A DNA stretch of 8,428 bases, taken from assembly GCA_022563135.1 (NCBI GenBank), contig JADFNZ010000071.1, forward strand, positions 1 through 8,428, written 5' to 3'. Numbering within the stretch: position 1 is the stretch's first letter; every line of letters begins with the position of its first letter. Source of the stretch: Chloroflexota bacterium (GTDB lineage: Bacteria > Chloroflexota > Dehalococcoidia > DSTF01 > RBG-16-68-14). This document shows, piece after piece, positions 1 through 5,917 of this stretch. Position numbers and translations under genes: made by a program. The notes under the pieces were generated by a model that was not told where the DNA came from, ran no database searches, and saw nothing but the letters and a program-made list of their open reading frames with translations.

Positions 1-395
1 GTGCTCAGCCGCGTGATGCCCGCCGCTTTGTTGTAGTACGCCTGCGCGATGGCGGTGTTGGGCTTGTGCGAGCCGGCCGGGCTGACGCCCTCGTACTTGT
101 AGTAGATGTGCGCGGGCGTATCGAGCGCCTGCTCCAGCCGGTGCGCGCGGTGCATCGGCGTCGGCCGGTAGAGGCGGTAGACGTCGCGCACCTCCTCCGG
201 GATCTCGATAAAGCGGTCGGTGCTCACCTCCTGGCCGATCAGCGCCATGGGGAAGAGCGGCGCCAGGTCGTCCGGGCCGATCGGCTGCTGCGTGGCGGGA
301 TGCATCGGCGGGGCGGGCGGGTTTGGCAGGTCCGCCACGATGTTGTACCACGACTCTGGTATCTCGCTCTCTGGCAGGATGAATTTGGTCTGCAT
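1..395 (-). CDS. trpB2: TrpB2-type tryptophan synthase beta chain, N-terminal part (cut by window edge)
   Basis: The visible 131 codons encode the N-terminus of a PLP-dependent tryptophan synthase beta subunit of the TrpB2 class, which condenses indole with serine to make tryptophan. The protein opens [19 protein letters not shown], followed by [66 protein letters not shown] and [10 protein letters not shown]. These are hallmarks of the long TrpB2 form rather than classical TrpB1. Lys111 in GSHKPNTA should be the PLP Schiff-base lysine. The ATG at 395 has an excellent AGGAGGT site 5 bases upstream. It is the second gene behind a tryptophan T-box, which supports a real role in Trp synthesis rather than only serine deamination, an activity proposed for some TrpB2 proteins. 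The C-terminal two thirds lies outside the window. Confidence 0.95.
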   Translation of the reverse strand, partial: MQTKFILPESEIPESWYNIVADLPNPPAPPMHPATQQPIGPDDLAPLFPMALIGQEVSTDRFIEIPEEVRDVYRLYRPTPMHRAHRLEQALDTPAHIYYKYEGVSPAGSHKPNTAIAQAYYNKAAGITRLS

Positions 396-398
396 CCG

Positions 399-1214
399 TT
401 ACCTCCTCATCAAATGTCTGTTTCCGTCTATCAGGGCACCTACGAATGAGATGGATGAGTCGACATCCAGTTTGTCGAACACTTCCTGCCAGGTAACGTG
501 AGCACCAGGTCCAGGGTTGCGAGCAAGGAGTAATGAGTCGCACCGGTCTTCCAGCAGCTCCTTGAACATGAACTGTTGGAGCTCAAGCTGGCCGACGTGA
601 CCCTCTTCGGCGCCGAATATCTCGTCGAAAATCGTTCGCTCTTTCTTGTTGGCGGGATACTGGCCTTCCACACTCTCAAGTTTCGCTTCGATACAGAGGG
701 GCTTTGATCCTGGTATGAGCACCACAATGTCCGGTTTGATATTGAAGGACCACTTGAACTTGCAGAAGCCTCGGAATTGCTCTGGTGTTTGGCGAAAGCG
801 CTCGGACATTGCGGCGACGCTCCATTGCCCAGGAGATGAAATGTCCTGCCTAATCCTAAGGCCTCGCGGTCCCATGCAGAATGAGTTGAACTCGGCGATT
901 GCCTCGGGAAAGTTCGACAGGTCGTAGCCTTTCAACTCTGGGACTCGGGCTAGCAGCCTCATGATCAGCGCTCGCTTTGCGGCGTTATCTTTCTCGAGAG
1001 CGTCCCAGTAATCTCGCAGGTAGGTAAACTCCAAGTAGATCTCGGCATCCTCAATATTCGCCTCTTCGACTGTGGGCCTCTCATGTATTTTCTCGCCCAC
1101 AATATCGAGGAACAGCTTCAAATTGACCCCCTTCTGCATCAGGAGGTGCGCCAGGATGGAGCAGAAGAATCGCTCCTCCCTTACAAAACTGTAGAATGGA
1201 TCTTTACTGAACAT
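399..1214 (-). CDS. PD-(D/E)xK nuclease-like protein inserted between T-box and trpB2
   Basis: This is a 271-residue protein I do not recognise as a named family. It has a PD-(D/E)xK signature in its C-terminal half: Lys160-Pro161-Asp162-Ile-Val-Val, then a turn (PGSKP), then Cys-Ile-Glu176-Ala-Lys178. A helix with Q209-x-x-x-Q213 follows, resembling the QxxxY-type motif of RecB-like and restriction nucleases. This spacing fits a metal-dependent nuclease core (D162, E176, K178). The N-terminal 150 residues are mostly helical and show no motif I can name. There is no signal peptide or membrane segment. I chose ATG 1214 because GGAGG sits 4 nt upstream; the in-frame ATG at 1244 lies in the loop of the T-box terminator. 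Four 60-base rows counted by hand are about 50% GC, against about 72% in one row of smpB, suggesting recent transfer. It is transcribed with trpB2 behind the tryptophan T-box. The nuclease function is inferred from motifs; no methylase or immunity partner is visible. Confidence 0.75.
   Translation of the reverse strand: MFSKDPFYSFVREERFFCSILAHLLMQKGVNLKLFLDIVGEKIHERPTVEEANIEDAEIYLEFTYLRDYWDALEKDNAAKRALIMRLLARVPELKGYDLSNFPEAIAEFNSFCMGPRGLRIRQDISSPGQWSVAAMSERFRQTPEQFRGFCKFKWSFNIKPDIVVLIPGSKPLCIEAKLESVEGQYPANKKERTIFDEIFGAEEGHVGQLELQQFMFKELLEDRCDSLLLARNPGPGAHVTWQEVFDKLDVDSSISFVGALIDGNRHLMRR
401..407 (-). promoter_or_regulatory. Shine-Dalgarno of trpB2 overlapping the upstream stop codon
   Basis: On the minus strand the upstream gene ends ATG-AGG-AGG-TAA (410-399). 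The same bases form an AGGAGGT ribosome binding site, 5 nt before the trpB2 ATG at 395. Ribosomes terminating on the upstream gene stop directly on the trpB2 initiation region, so the two genes are probably translationally coupled. The stop codon and the trpB2 start are separated by only three bases (396-398). Confidence 0.85.
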
Positions 1215-1223
1215 TAGTCCTCC

Positions 1224-1255
1224 AAAATAAAAACCCTCGCCCATAGGGGCGAGGG
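1224..1255 (-). terminator. Intrinsic terminator of the T-box
   Basis: A perfect 9-bp stem (CCCTCGCCC / GGGCGAGGG, 1255-1247 with 1242-1234) closes a CTAT loop and is followed by a U-rich run (TTTTTATTTT, 1233-1224). The 5' arm overlaps the 3' strand of the antiterminator (1253-1245), so the two folds exclude each other. The downstream Shine-Dalgarno begins immediately after the U-run. Confidence 0.95.
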
Positions 1256-1525
1256 GTCTGCTCGCGGTGCCACCCTAGTTGTACCGGCCAAGGCCGGTGC
1301 ATCTCAGTTCAGGTACGTCCCAACCTGTTGGGAGATACCCTGGGCTCTGGTAACGGTGCCCGCTCCGGCGGAGCCTACTCGGCGCGCCTTCGGCGCCCTT
1401 TCGGTCCGCAGCTCCCAGGTCCATTCCCTCGCGGCGCTGGCGCCGGATTCCACCTGCCCCGGCTCTCTGGGCCCCGCTAGGCGAGGTACTTGTCCTGTTC
1501 GCAGCCGATATCGCTATGCGATTGT
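1224..1525 (-). promoter_or_regulatory. T-box leader, tryptophan-specific (specifier UGG)
   Basis: This leader RNA senses uncharged tRNA-Trp. Stem I contains AGUA (1490-1487), CCUCGC (1486-1481) pairing exactly with GCGAGG (1432-1427), the AGAGAGCCGG and GGUGGAA elements of the distal arm, and the specifier segment GAA-UGG-A (1426-1420). UGG at 1423-1421 is the Trp codon, flanked by the usual 5' GAA and 3' purine. CAGG (1496-1493) pairs with CCUG (1419-1416) below the specifier loop. A stem II/III region follows, with hairpin ACCGGCC/GGCCGGT at 1298-1283. The T-box AGGGUGGCACCGCG lies at 1276-1263. The antiterminator pairs AGGG (1276-1273) with CCCU (1248-1245) and GCGAG (1265-1261) with CUCGC (1253-1249), leaving the bulge UGGCACC. 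Its UGGC would pair with a GCCA tRNA end, matching the G73 discriminator typical of bacterial tRNA-Trp. When tRNA-Trp is uncharged the downstream nuclease-like gene and trpB2 should be transcribed. Confidence 0.95.
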
Positions 1526-1531
1526 GCGGCC

Positions 1532-1560
1532 ACCATACCAACGGCCCGTGGCGATGTCAA
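1532..1560 (-). promoter_or_regulatory. Sigma70-type promoter of the T-box operon
   Basis: TTGACA at 1560-1555 is followed by a 17-base spacer and TATGGT at 1537-1532. This gives a perfect -35 box, ideal spacing and a good -10 box, placing the transcription start near 1525 just before T-box stem I. It lies in the 47-bp gap (1544-1590) after smpB and extends into the leader region, so the T-box operon is probably transcribed independently of ctpA-smpB. Confidence 0.85.
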
Positions 1561-1590
1561 GCGGGAAGACGGCGGCAGTCTCGTACAGGA

Positions 1591-2043
1591 CTAGCGGCGG
1601 CGGTGGAGCGCTCGGGCCATCTCGCGCTCCGCCTCGCGCTTGGCGATGACGGCGCGCTTGTCGTACTGCTTGCGGCCGCGCACCAGGGCGATCTCCACCT
1701 TGGCGATGCCATCCTTGAGATAGAGCTTCAGCGGCACGAGCGTGAGCCCTTTCTCTAACACCGCTCTGGAGAGCTCACGAATCTGGGATTTGTGAAGCAG
1801 CAGCTTTCGCTTGCGGGTGGGCTCATGGCCGAACTGGCCGGCCGCGGCGTACTCGGCGATGTGCGCGTTCCACAACCAGAGTTCGCCGCCCTCGGGCCGC
1901 GCAAACGCCTCCCGGAGCTGCACGCGCCCCTGTCGGATCGATTTGATCTCGCTGCCTAGCAGGGCGAGCCCCGCCTCGACCCGCTCCAGCACCTCGTAGT
2001 CGTGGAGGGCCTTGCGGTTAACGGCCACTTGCTTGACGGCCAC
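1591..2043 (-). CDS. smpB: SsrA-binding protein SmpB
   Basis: SmpB binds the tRNA-like domain of tmRNA and brings it into the A site of stalled ribosomes for trans-translation. The 150-residue protein is full length for the family. Conserved stretches run in order: NRKALHDYEVLERVEAGLALLGSEIKSIRQGRVQLREAFA, GELWLWNAHIAEY, HEPTRKRKLLLHKSQI, GLTLVPLKLYLKDGIAKVEIAL and RGRKQYDKR, ending in the basic tail REAEREMARALHRRR that enters the decoding site. The common HI(S/A)PY segment reads HIAEY here, lacking the proline. The start is GTG at 2043, with GGGGGA 7 nt upstream. It lies 15 bp downstream of the S41 protease gene, so the two probably share a transcript. I found no tmRNA gene in the window. 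Confidence 0.96.
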   Translation of the reverse strand: MAVKQVAVNRKALHDYEVLERVEAGLALLGSEIKSIRQGRVQLREAFARPEGGELWLWNAHIAEYAAAGQFGHEPTRKRKLLLHKSQIRELSRAVLEKGLTLVPLKLYLKDGIAKVEIALVRGRKQYDKRAVIAKREAEREMARALHRRR

Positions 2044-2058
2044 CGCTGGGTCCCCCGT

Positions 2059-3330
2059 CTAGGGCAGAGCGGAGGACGGCTCCAGCGCTTCGCTCGCCTG
2101 CAGGTTCTGCAGGTGCTCGATGGCGCGCAGGAGCTGCGGGTCCTCCAGCGGATCGTCCACGCCCGGGGTGAACGCCACCTCCACGTCTGGCCGGATGCCG
2201 ACGCCGTCGATGAGGACGCCGTCTGGGGTGAACCAGCGGCCGATCGTGACGAAGAGCGCGCCACCATCGTTGAGCTCACGGGCGAGGTTGACGGTGCCTT
2301 TGCCGAAGCTCGTCTCGCCGACGATGATCGCTCGGTCGTTGTCACGTAGGGATGCTGCCAGCACTTCCGAGGCGCTGGCGCTGAAGCGGTTCATAAGGAT
2401 GACGATGGGAATCGTCGTGGCCGCGCCGCCTGGCCGCGCGCGGAAGACTCGCTCGTTGCCCTCCCGGTCGATCTCCGACAGGATCACGCCACCATCCAGG
2501 AACAGGTCGGCCGTTTGCACCGTCTCGTCGAGGAGGCCGCCTGGGTTGCCGCGCAGGTCGAGGATCAGGCCGGCTTGGCCGCTCTCCTGCGCTTCCCGCA
2601 CGATGGGCTCCAACTCTCCAGGTGTGCGCTGGCTGAAGTCGGAGATGCGTACATAGGTGAGGTTGGGAACCTCGTCGCCGTTCGCGTCACGCAGGATGCC
2701 GCCGGGCGGCGTGGCGGTGACGCTATCCACCTGGATCTCGTCCCGGGTGATCGTGATCTCCTCTTCTACTCCGTCGAGATGGCGAACAGAGAGCGTGACC
2801 TGTGTGCCGCGTTCGCCGCGGATGCGGAGCACCGCCTTGTCCACGGTCCAGCCCGCGGTGGATTCGCCGTCGACCGCGATGATCACGTCGCCGGCGAGGA
2901 TCCCAGAGCGCTCCGCCGGGCTGTTGGGGAAGGGGCGTACGATGACGATGTCGTTGTCCTCTTGGGAAACGGTGGCGCCGATCCCCTCGAACTTGCCCGA
3001 TGGGCCGATGGAGATCTGGAAGGACGTTGGGTCAATGTAGAACGTTCCGGTGTCCGACAGGCTGTCGACGAGGCCGTTGATCGCTGCGTCGTAGAGCTGC
3101 TGGTCGTCAAGCAGGTCTGGGTCGACGTAATCGCGTCGGAGGATATCCATGATCTGCTGAAAGGTGTCGAACGCAGCGCTATTCTGGTCGGTCTGATCGC
3201 TGTTTGTGGGAGGGGTGAAGGTGCCTACTGTCGCGCCGCCGCCGTTGGAGACGTATCCCAGGGTGAACACCAGCGCGATGAGCAGCGCCCCAACGAGGGC
3301 CGTGATCGTCCAGTTGACTGCTCGAGGCAT
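2059..3330 (-). CDS. ctpA: S41 family C-terminal processing protease (CtpA/Prc-like)
   Basis: This is a 423-residue membrane-anchored or secreted serine protease that cleaves proteins near their C-termini outside the cytoplasm. Residues about 7-27 form one hydrophobic N-terminal segment (a signal anchor or uncleaved signal). A PDZ domain spans roughly residues 108-200 (KFEGIGATV, PNSPAERSGILAGDVIIAVDG). The S41 core follows (YVRISDF, GLILDLRGNPGGLLDE). The catalytic dyad is intact: Ser319 in SASASE and Lys344 in SFGKG, 25 residues apart as in E. coli Tsp (S430/K455). GRWFTPDG and the family ending GIRPDVEV are present. The chosen ATG at 3330 has GAGGAG about 8 nt upstream and starts just before the hydrophobic segment; an in-frame extension to 3381 would put charged residues ahead of it. 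smpB follows after 15 bp. Confidence 0.93.
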   Translation of the reverse strand: MPRAVNWTITALVGALLIALVFTLGYVSNGGGATVGTFTPPTNSDQTDQNSAAFDTFQQIMDILRRDYVDPDLLDDQQLYDAAINGLVDSLSDTGTFYIDPTSFQISIGPSGKFEGIGATVSQEDNDIVIVRPFPNSPAERSGILAGDVIIAVDGESTAGWTVDKAVLRIRGERGTQVTLSVRHLDGVEEEITITRDEIQVDSVTATPPGGILRDANGDEVPNLTYVRISDFSQRTPGELEPIVREAQESGQAGLILDLRGNPGGLLDETVQTADLFLDGGVILSEIDREGNERVFRARPGGAATTIPIVILMNRFSASASEVLAASLRDNDRAIIVGETSFGKGTVNLARELNDGGALFVTIGRWFTPDGVLIDGVGIRPDVEVAFTPGVDDPLEDPQLLRAIEHLQNLQASEALEPSSALP

Positions 3331-3399
3331 GGTAAGGTCTCCTCTGTCGCGGTCGGGCCGTCCCGCCTTGCGCGAGGGCAACGCCGTTGCGCCAGGTTC

Positions 3400-3429
3400 A
3401 GTCTAGCATGGGCGGAATCCGGGTGACAA
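3400..3429 (-). promoter_or_regulatory. Candidate promoter for ctpA-smpB
   Basis: In the gap upstream of ctpA, TTGTCA (3429-3424) and TAGACT (3405-3400) are separated by 18 bases, a reasonable sigma70-like pair. It implies a start near 3393 and a leader of about 60 nt. No terminator is obvious between the diguanylate cyclase stop (3518) and this promoter, so some read-through is possible. I see nothing else in 3331-3517. Confidence 0.55.
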
Positions 3430-3517
3430 CGAAGCCTGTTGCGGTCAGCACTCCCCCAAAAGAGAGAACAGGGCGGCATCGCCGGGTGTTACGAATGAGC
3501 CCGGAGGTGAGGCCCTT

Positions 3518-4360
3518 CTAGTGCGTGACCGCACCCTCTTTCTGCGCGCCCCTGCTGTCCTTGCAGAAGTAGAGCCGCTCATCGGCTATCTGCATGAGCT
3601 CCGCTACGTTGGTCGCGTCGTCAGGGCAGCTAGCGACACCGTACGACGTGCTTAGGGGGAGGCTCTGGCTCAGGGATCCGGCGTACGCGCGCCCGGTCGC
3701 GATCGCCTTCGCGAGCTTGCGAGCGGTCGCCTGTGCCGCGGACGGCTGTGTGTCCGGCAGGATGATGGCGAACTCATCGCCGCCGTAGCGGGCCGCGACG
3801 TCCGCGCCGCGCACCTGGCTGCTGATGATCTGGCCGACAAGGGCGAGCAGCTTGTCGCCCGTGATATGGCCATAGGTGTCGTTGACCTCTTTAAAGTGAT
3901 CGAGGTCGAGCAGGATGATCGAGACCGGACGGCCGTAGCGGTTCGCCCGCTCTACCTCGTGGGTGAGCTGCTCGTAGAAGTAGCGATGGTTGTAGAGGTC
4001 CGTCAGGGCATCCTTGTACGCCAGGCTCCGCAGCCGCTGGCTGAGCTCCTCAAGGTGCGCGGAGTAGGTCCGTTCCACCTGCGCGTTTCGGTTTCGGACG
4101 TAGAAGGCCATCCCCAGGCCCGCTGCACCGATGAGCGCGATTCCGGCCGCCTCTACGATCTGCTGGATCTGGGCGCCTACCAGCCAGTCGCCTGCGATGG
4201 ACCAGCCGATGATGGCGTAGACGAGCGGCACCATCAGCCAGAGCACGTGGCCGGCGTGAGAATGCCGCACTTCCTTGCGGGTCAAGCGGGAGGCATCGTT
4301 GTTCGAAGTACGCGCTGCGGCGCCGCGAGGAGGGAGGTGGCCGGTAGCCTGGTTACCCAA
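3518..4360 (-). CDS. Membrane-anchored diguanylate cyclase (GGDEF protein)
   Basis: This 280-residue protein should make cyclic di-GMP from two GTP at the inner face of the membrane. Two hydrophobic segments (about residues 38-60 and 68-88) form a hairpin anchor with no recognisable sensor domain. A short helix (about 91-115) leads into the GGDEF domain: DALTDLYNHRYF, the metal/substrate segment LDLDHFKEVND (D152, N160), and the signature YGGDEF (193-197). The inhibitory site R184-G-A-D187 lies five residues before GGDEF, so allosteric product inhibition should work. There is no EAL domain. The start is TTG at 4360 with GGAAGGA 8 nt upstream; no better in-frame ATG precedes the membrane segments. 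The gene lies directly behind a c-di-GMP-I riboswitch, so the product probably controls its own synthase. The hydrophilic N-terminal 37 residues show nothing recognisable. Confidence 0.92.
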   Translation of the reverse strand: MGNQATGHLPPRGAAARTSNNDASRLTRKEVRHSHAGHVLWLMVPLVYAIIGWSIAGDWLVGAQIQQIVEAAGIALIGAAGLGMAFYVRNRNAQVERTYSAHLEELSQRLRSLAYKDALTDLYNHRYFYEQLTHEVERANRYGRPVSIILLDLDHFKEVNDTYGHITGDKLLALVGQIISSQVRGADVAARYGGDEFAIILPDTQPSAAQATARKLAKAIATGRAYAGSLSQSLPLSTSYGVASCPDDATNVAELMQIADERLYFCKDSRGAQKEGAVTH

Positions 4361-4368
4361 CGCTGGTA

Positions 4369-4386
4369 TCCTTCCGATTAGAAGGA
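4369..4386 (-). promoter_or_regulatory. Hairpin sequestering the diguanylate cyclase Shine-Dalgarno
   Basis: TCCTTC (4386-4381) can pair with GAAGGA (4374-4369) across a six-base loop. GAAGGA is the core of the ribosome binding site for the TTG start at 4360. The hairpin begins directly where the riboswitch's closing helix ends, so it is a plausible expression platform acting on translation. There is no U-run here that would support transcription termination. Whether ligand favours or melts it cannot be told from sequence alone. Confidence 0.5.
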
Positions 4387-4491
4387 GTGCCGTTCGGTAG
4401 CGCGGCCGCCGTAGCCCAGAGCGGAATTAGGGCGGTAGGCCCGGGCGCTTTGCGTCCCACTCTTTCGAGTGGTTTGCCCTTATCGGGACAC
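4387..4491 (-). promoter_or_regulatory. Cyclic di-GMP-I (GEMM-I) riboswitch
   Basis: The conserved core is plain on the minus strand: AAGGGCAAACC (4481-4471), a CACTC-GAAA-GAGTG tetraloop hairpin (4470-4457), then GGGACGCAAAGC (about 4458-4447), GGGCCTA (about 4442-4436) and a second stem-loop ending GCTACCGAA (4401-4393). These are the signature elements of the class I c-di-GMP aptamer, with the GAAA tetraloop that docks into a receptor in the other arm. The middle G of AGGGCAAACC appears to correspond to the ligand-contacting G20 of the Vibrio Vc2 aptamer, favouring c-di-GMP over cGAMP. The second arm's tip (GGCGGCCGCG) departs from the usual GGTAGC..GGGTTACC form. The closing helix uses GTG (4491-4489) with CAC (4389-4387). 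The upstream spacer 4492-4561 holds only a weak -10-like GATACT (4517-4512), so transcription may also come from the aminotransferase operon. Confidence 0.9.
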
Positions 4492-4561
4492 GAAAGCTGA
4501 TCTTCACTTCTAGTATCGGTTACGTAGGGGATTCCTGTGGAGGTGAAGCCGTAGCAAAGTC

Positions 4562-5917
4562 CTACAGAAGGCCTTCGCCTTGCATCAGGCCGAGGGTGCT
4601 GCGGAACGCTCCGATCGTGCGCTCAACGTCGTCCTGTGTATGGACGGAGGAGACCATGCCGCCCGTGCCCATCAGGTCGATCCCCTCGTTCAGCATGCCA
4701 CGGCGGAGCGCCTGGGTGACCCGGCCGCCCATCTGCGGCATTTCATGCCCCGGCCGGCCCTGCCAGTCCCACTCGAAGCCATCGAGCGGCGGCGGACAGT
4801 CCGCGCCGAGTATCAAGTGGAACATCGAGGCGTAGCCGTAGGCGCAGCCCGCGACTCCGGCGGAGCGAATCACCTCGTTCAGCCCGCGTACGAGCGAACG
4901 ATTGATGTCGTCGGCGTGGCGGTGCGGGTCGCCGGTCGCGACGATGCCGAGCGCGGTCACGCCGGCGGACGCGGAGAGCGGGTTGGCGTTGAACGTGCCG
5001 GGGTGAGGCACGCGCTGCGAGAAGTCGTTGTGGCTCCCACGTCGGAACTCGATGTTCGAGAGGATCTCCTGGCGTCCGGCTACGGCGCCACCCGGCATCC
5101 CGCCGGCGAGGATCTTGGCCATGGCCGTCAGGTCCGGTGTCACGCCGCTGGCCGCCTGCACGCCGCCCGGTGAGGCGCGGAAGCCGGTCACCACCTCGTC
5201 GAAGATGAGGACCGTGCCCGCCTGTTCGGTCGCCTCTCGCAGCAGCGGCAGCATCGCCGGGTCGAGTGGAACGCTGCCCCACGATGCGCCGGTCGGCTCC
5301 AGGATGACCGCGGCGACCTCTTCCTCGCGAAGGGTCTGGCGCAGCGCCGCCGCGTCGTTCTGCGGAATGACGATGACGTTTCCGAGCGTCTCGTCCGGCA
5401 CGCCGAGTGCGTGCGGATGGACGCCTTCGGCGTCTGGCGTGCCCACGGCGTTGTCGTGCCAGCCGTGGAAGTGCAGCGCGAAGCGCAGGAGCGTGCTGCG
5501 GCCGGTGTGGGCGCGGGCGAGGCGGATCGCCATCATGGTCGCCTCCGTGCCGGAGCTCGTGAAGCGCACGCGCTCCGCCGAGGGGATCAGCTGCTGCACG
5601 CGCTCCGCCCAGGCGATCTCAAGCTCGTGCGAGGCGCCGTAGTGCGTGCCGCGCTCTAGCTGCGCGGCGACGGCCTCCTTCACCTGTGGATGGTTGTGGC
5701 CGAGGAGCAGCGCGCCATGGCCCATCACGTAGTCGACGATCTCGTTGCCGTCCACGTCCCACTTGTGGCTGCCCTGCGCCCGTTCGACGTAGAGCGGAAA
5801 CGGCGTGAAGTAGCGGATGTCGTGCGTGATGCCGTCCGGGAAACGCTCAGCGGCGCGCTGATGCAGCGTGCTTGACGTCGCGTGTAGCTGCTCGAAGCGC
5901 TCGAGGATGGTCGTCAC
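4562..5917 (-). CDS. HemL-like class III PLP-dependent aminotransferase
   Basis: This 451-residue fold-type I enzyme belongs to the class III aminotransferases, nearest the glutamate-1-semialdehyde aminomutase group. PLP-binding features are intact: SSGTEA (121-126, phosphate), FHGWHD (150-155), EPTGASWG (207-214), FDEVVTGFR (239-247, Asp240 to the pyridine nitrogen) and Lys268 in AMAKILAGGMPGG (Schiff base), with PGTFNANPLS (306-315). It differs from true HemL: the N-terminal PGGVNSPVR motif is replaced by PDGITHDIRYF and the GT.SGNP loop reads GTFNANP. I therefore call an aminotransferase or aminomutase of unknown substrate rather than a tetrapyrrole enzyme. The GTG start overlaps the stop of the upstream dehydrogenase in a GTGA, so the two are translated together and probably act on the same amino acid. 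It may be annotated hemL by automatic transfer. Confidence 0.88.
   Translation of the reverse strand: MTTILERFEQLHATSSTLHQRAAERFPDGITHDIRYFTPFPLYVERAQGSHKWDVDGNEIVDYVMGHGALLLGHNHPQVKEAVAAQLERGTHYGASHELEIAWAERVQQLIPSAERVRFTSSGTEATMMAIRLARAHTGRSTLLRFALHFHGWHDNAVGTPDAEGVHPHALGVPDETLGNVIVIPQNDAAALRQTLREEEVAAVILEPTGASWGSVPLDPAMLPLLREATEQAGTVLIFDEVVTGFRASPGGVQAASGVTPDLTAMAKILAGGMPGGAVAGRQEILSNIEFRRGSHNDFSQRVPHPGTFNANPLSASAGVTALGIVATGDPHRHADDINRSLVRGLNEVIRSAGVAGCAYGYASMFHLILGADCPPPLDGFEWDWQGRPGHEMPQMGGRVTQALRRGMLNEGIDLMGTGGMVSSVHTQDDVERTIGAFRSTLGLMQGEGLL

Noticed and set aside
399..1214. Insertion-sequence ends or target-site duplication flanking the nuclease-like gene
   Set aside because: The GGAGG sites at both ends are ordinary ribosome binding sites; I found no matching terminal repeats.
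1215..1244. N-terminal extension of the nuclease-like protein starting at ATG 1244
   Set aside because: That ATG lies in the loop of the T-box terminator and has no ribosome binding site; ATG 1214 has GGAGG at good spacing.
1419..1424. Reading the T-box specifier in another register (GGA, Gly, or AUG, Met)
   Set aside because: The GAA that precedes specifier codons and the purine after it frame UGG. The UGGC bulge also fits G73 of tRNA-Trp rather than the U73 expected for tRNA-Gly.
1275..1541. An 88-codon minus-strand open frame across the leader
   Set aside because: It covers the T-box RNA structure, is Arg/Gly-rich and has no family resemblance; the conserved RNA motifs explain the sequence.
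1544..1590. tmRNA (ssrA) gene near smpB
   Set aside because: Only 47 bp separate the smpB stop from the T-box operon's -10/-35 region, and no tRNA-like ends or tag frame are visible there or in the other gaps.
3331..3381. An upstream start for the S41 protease at 3381
   Set aside because: It adds 17 charged residues before the hydrophobic anchor and bypasses the well-spaced GAGGAG before ATG 3330.
2515..3426. Long plus-strand open frames opposite ctpA and the other minus-strand genes (e.g. 303 codons here, 290 codons at 5872-6744)
   Set aside because: They are antisense to clear protein-coding genes with recognisable motifs and arise from high-GC codon bias.
4562..5917. Naming the aminotransferase hemL (glutamate-1-semialdehyde 2,1-aminomutase)
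   Set aside because: The PGGVNSPVR and GT.SGNP hallmarks are altered and the neighbours are not tetrapyrrole genes.
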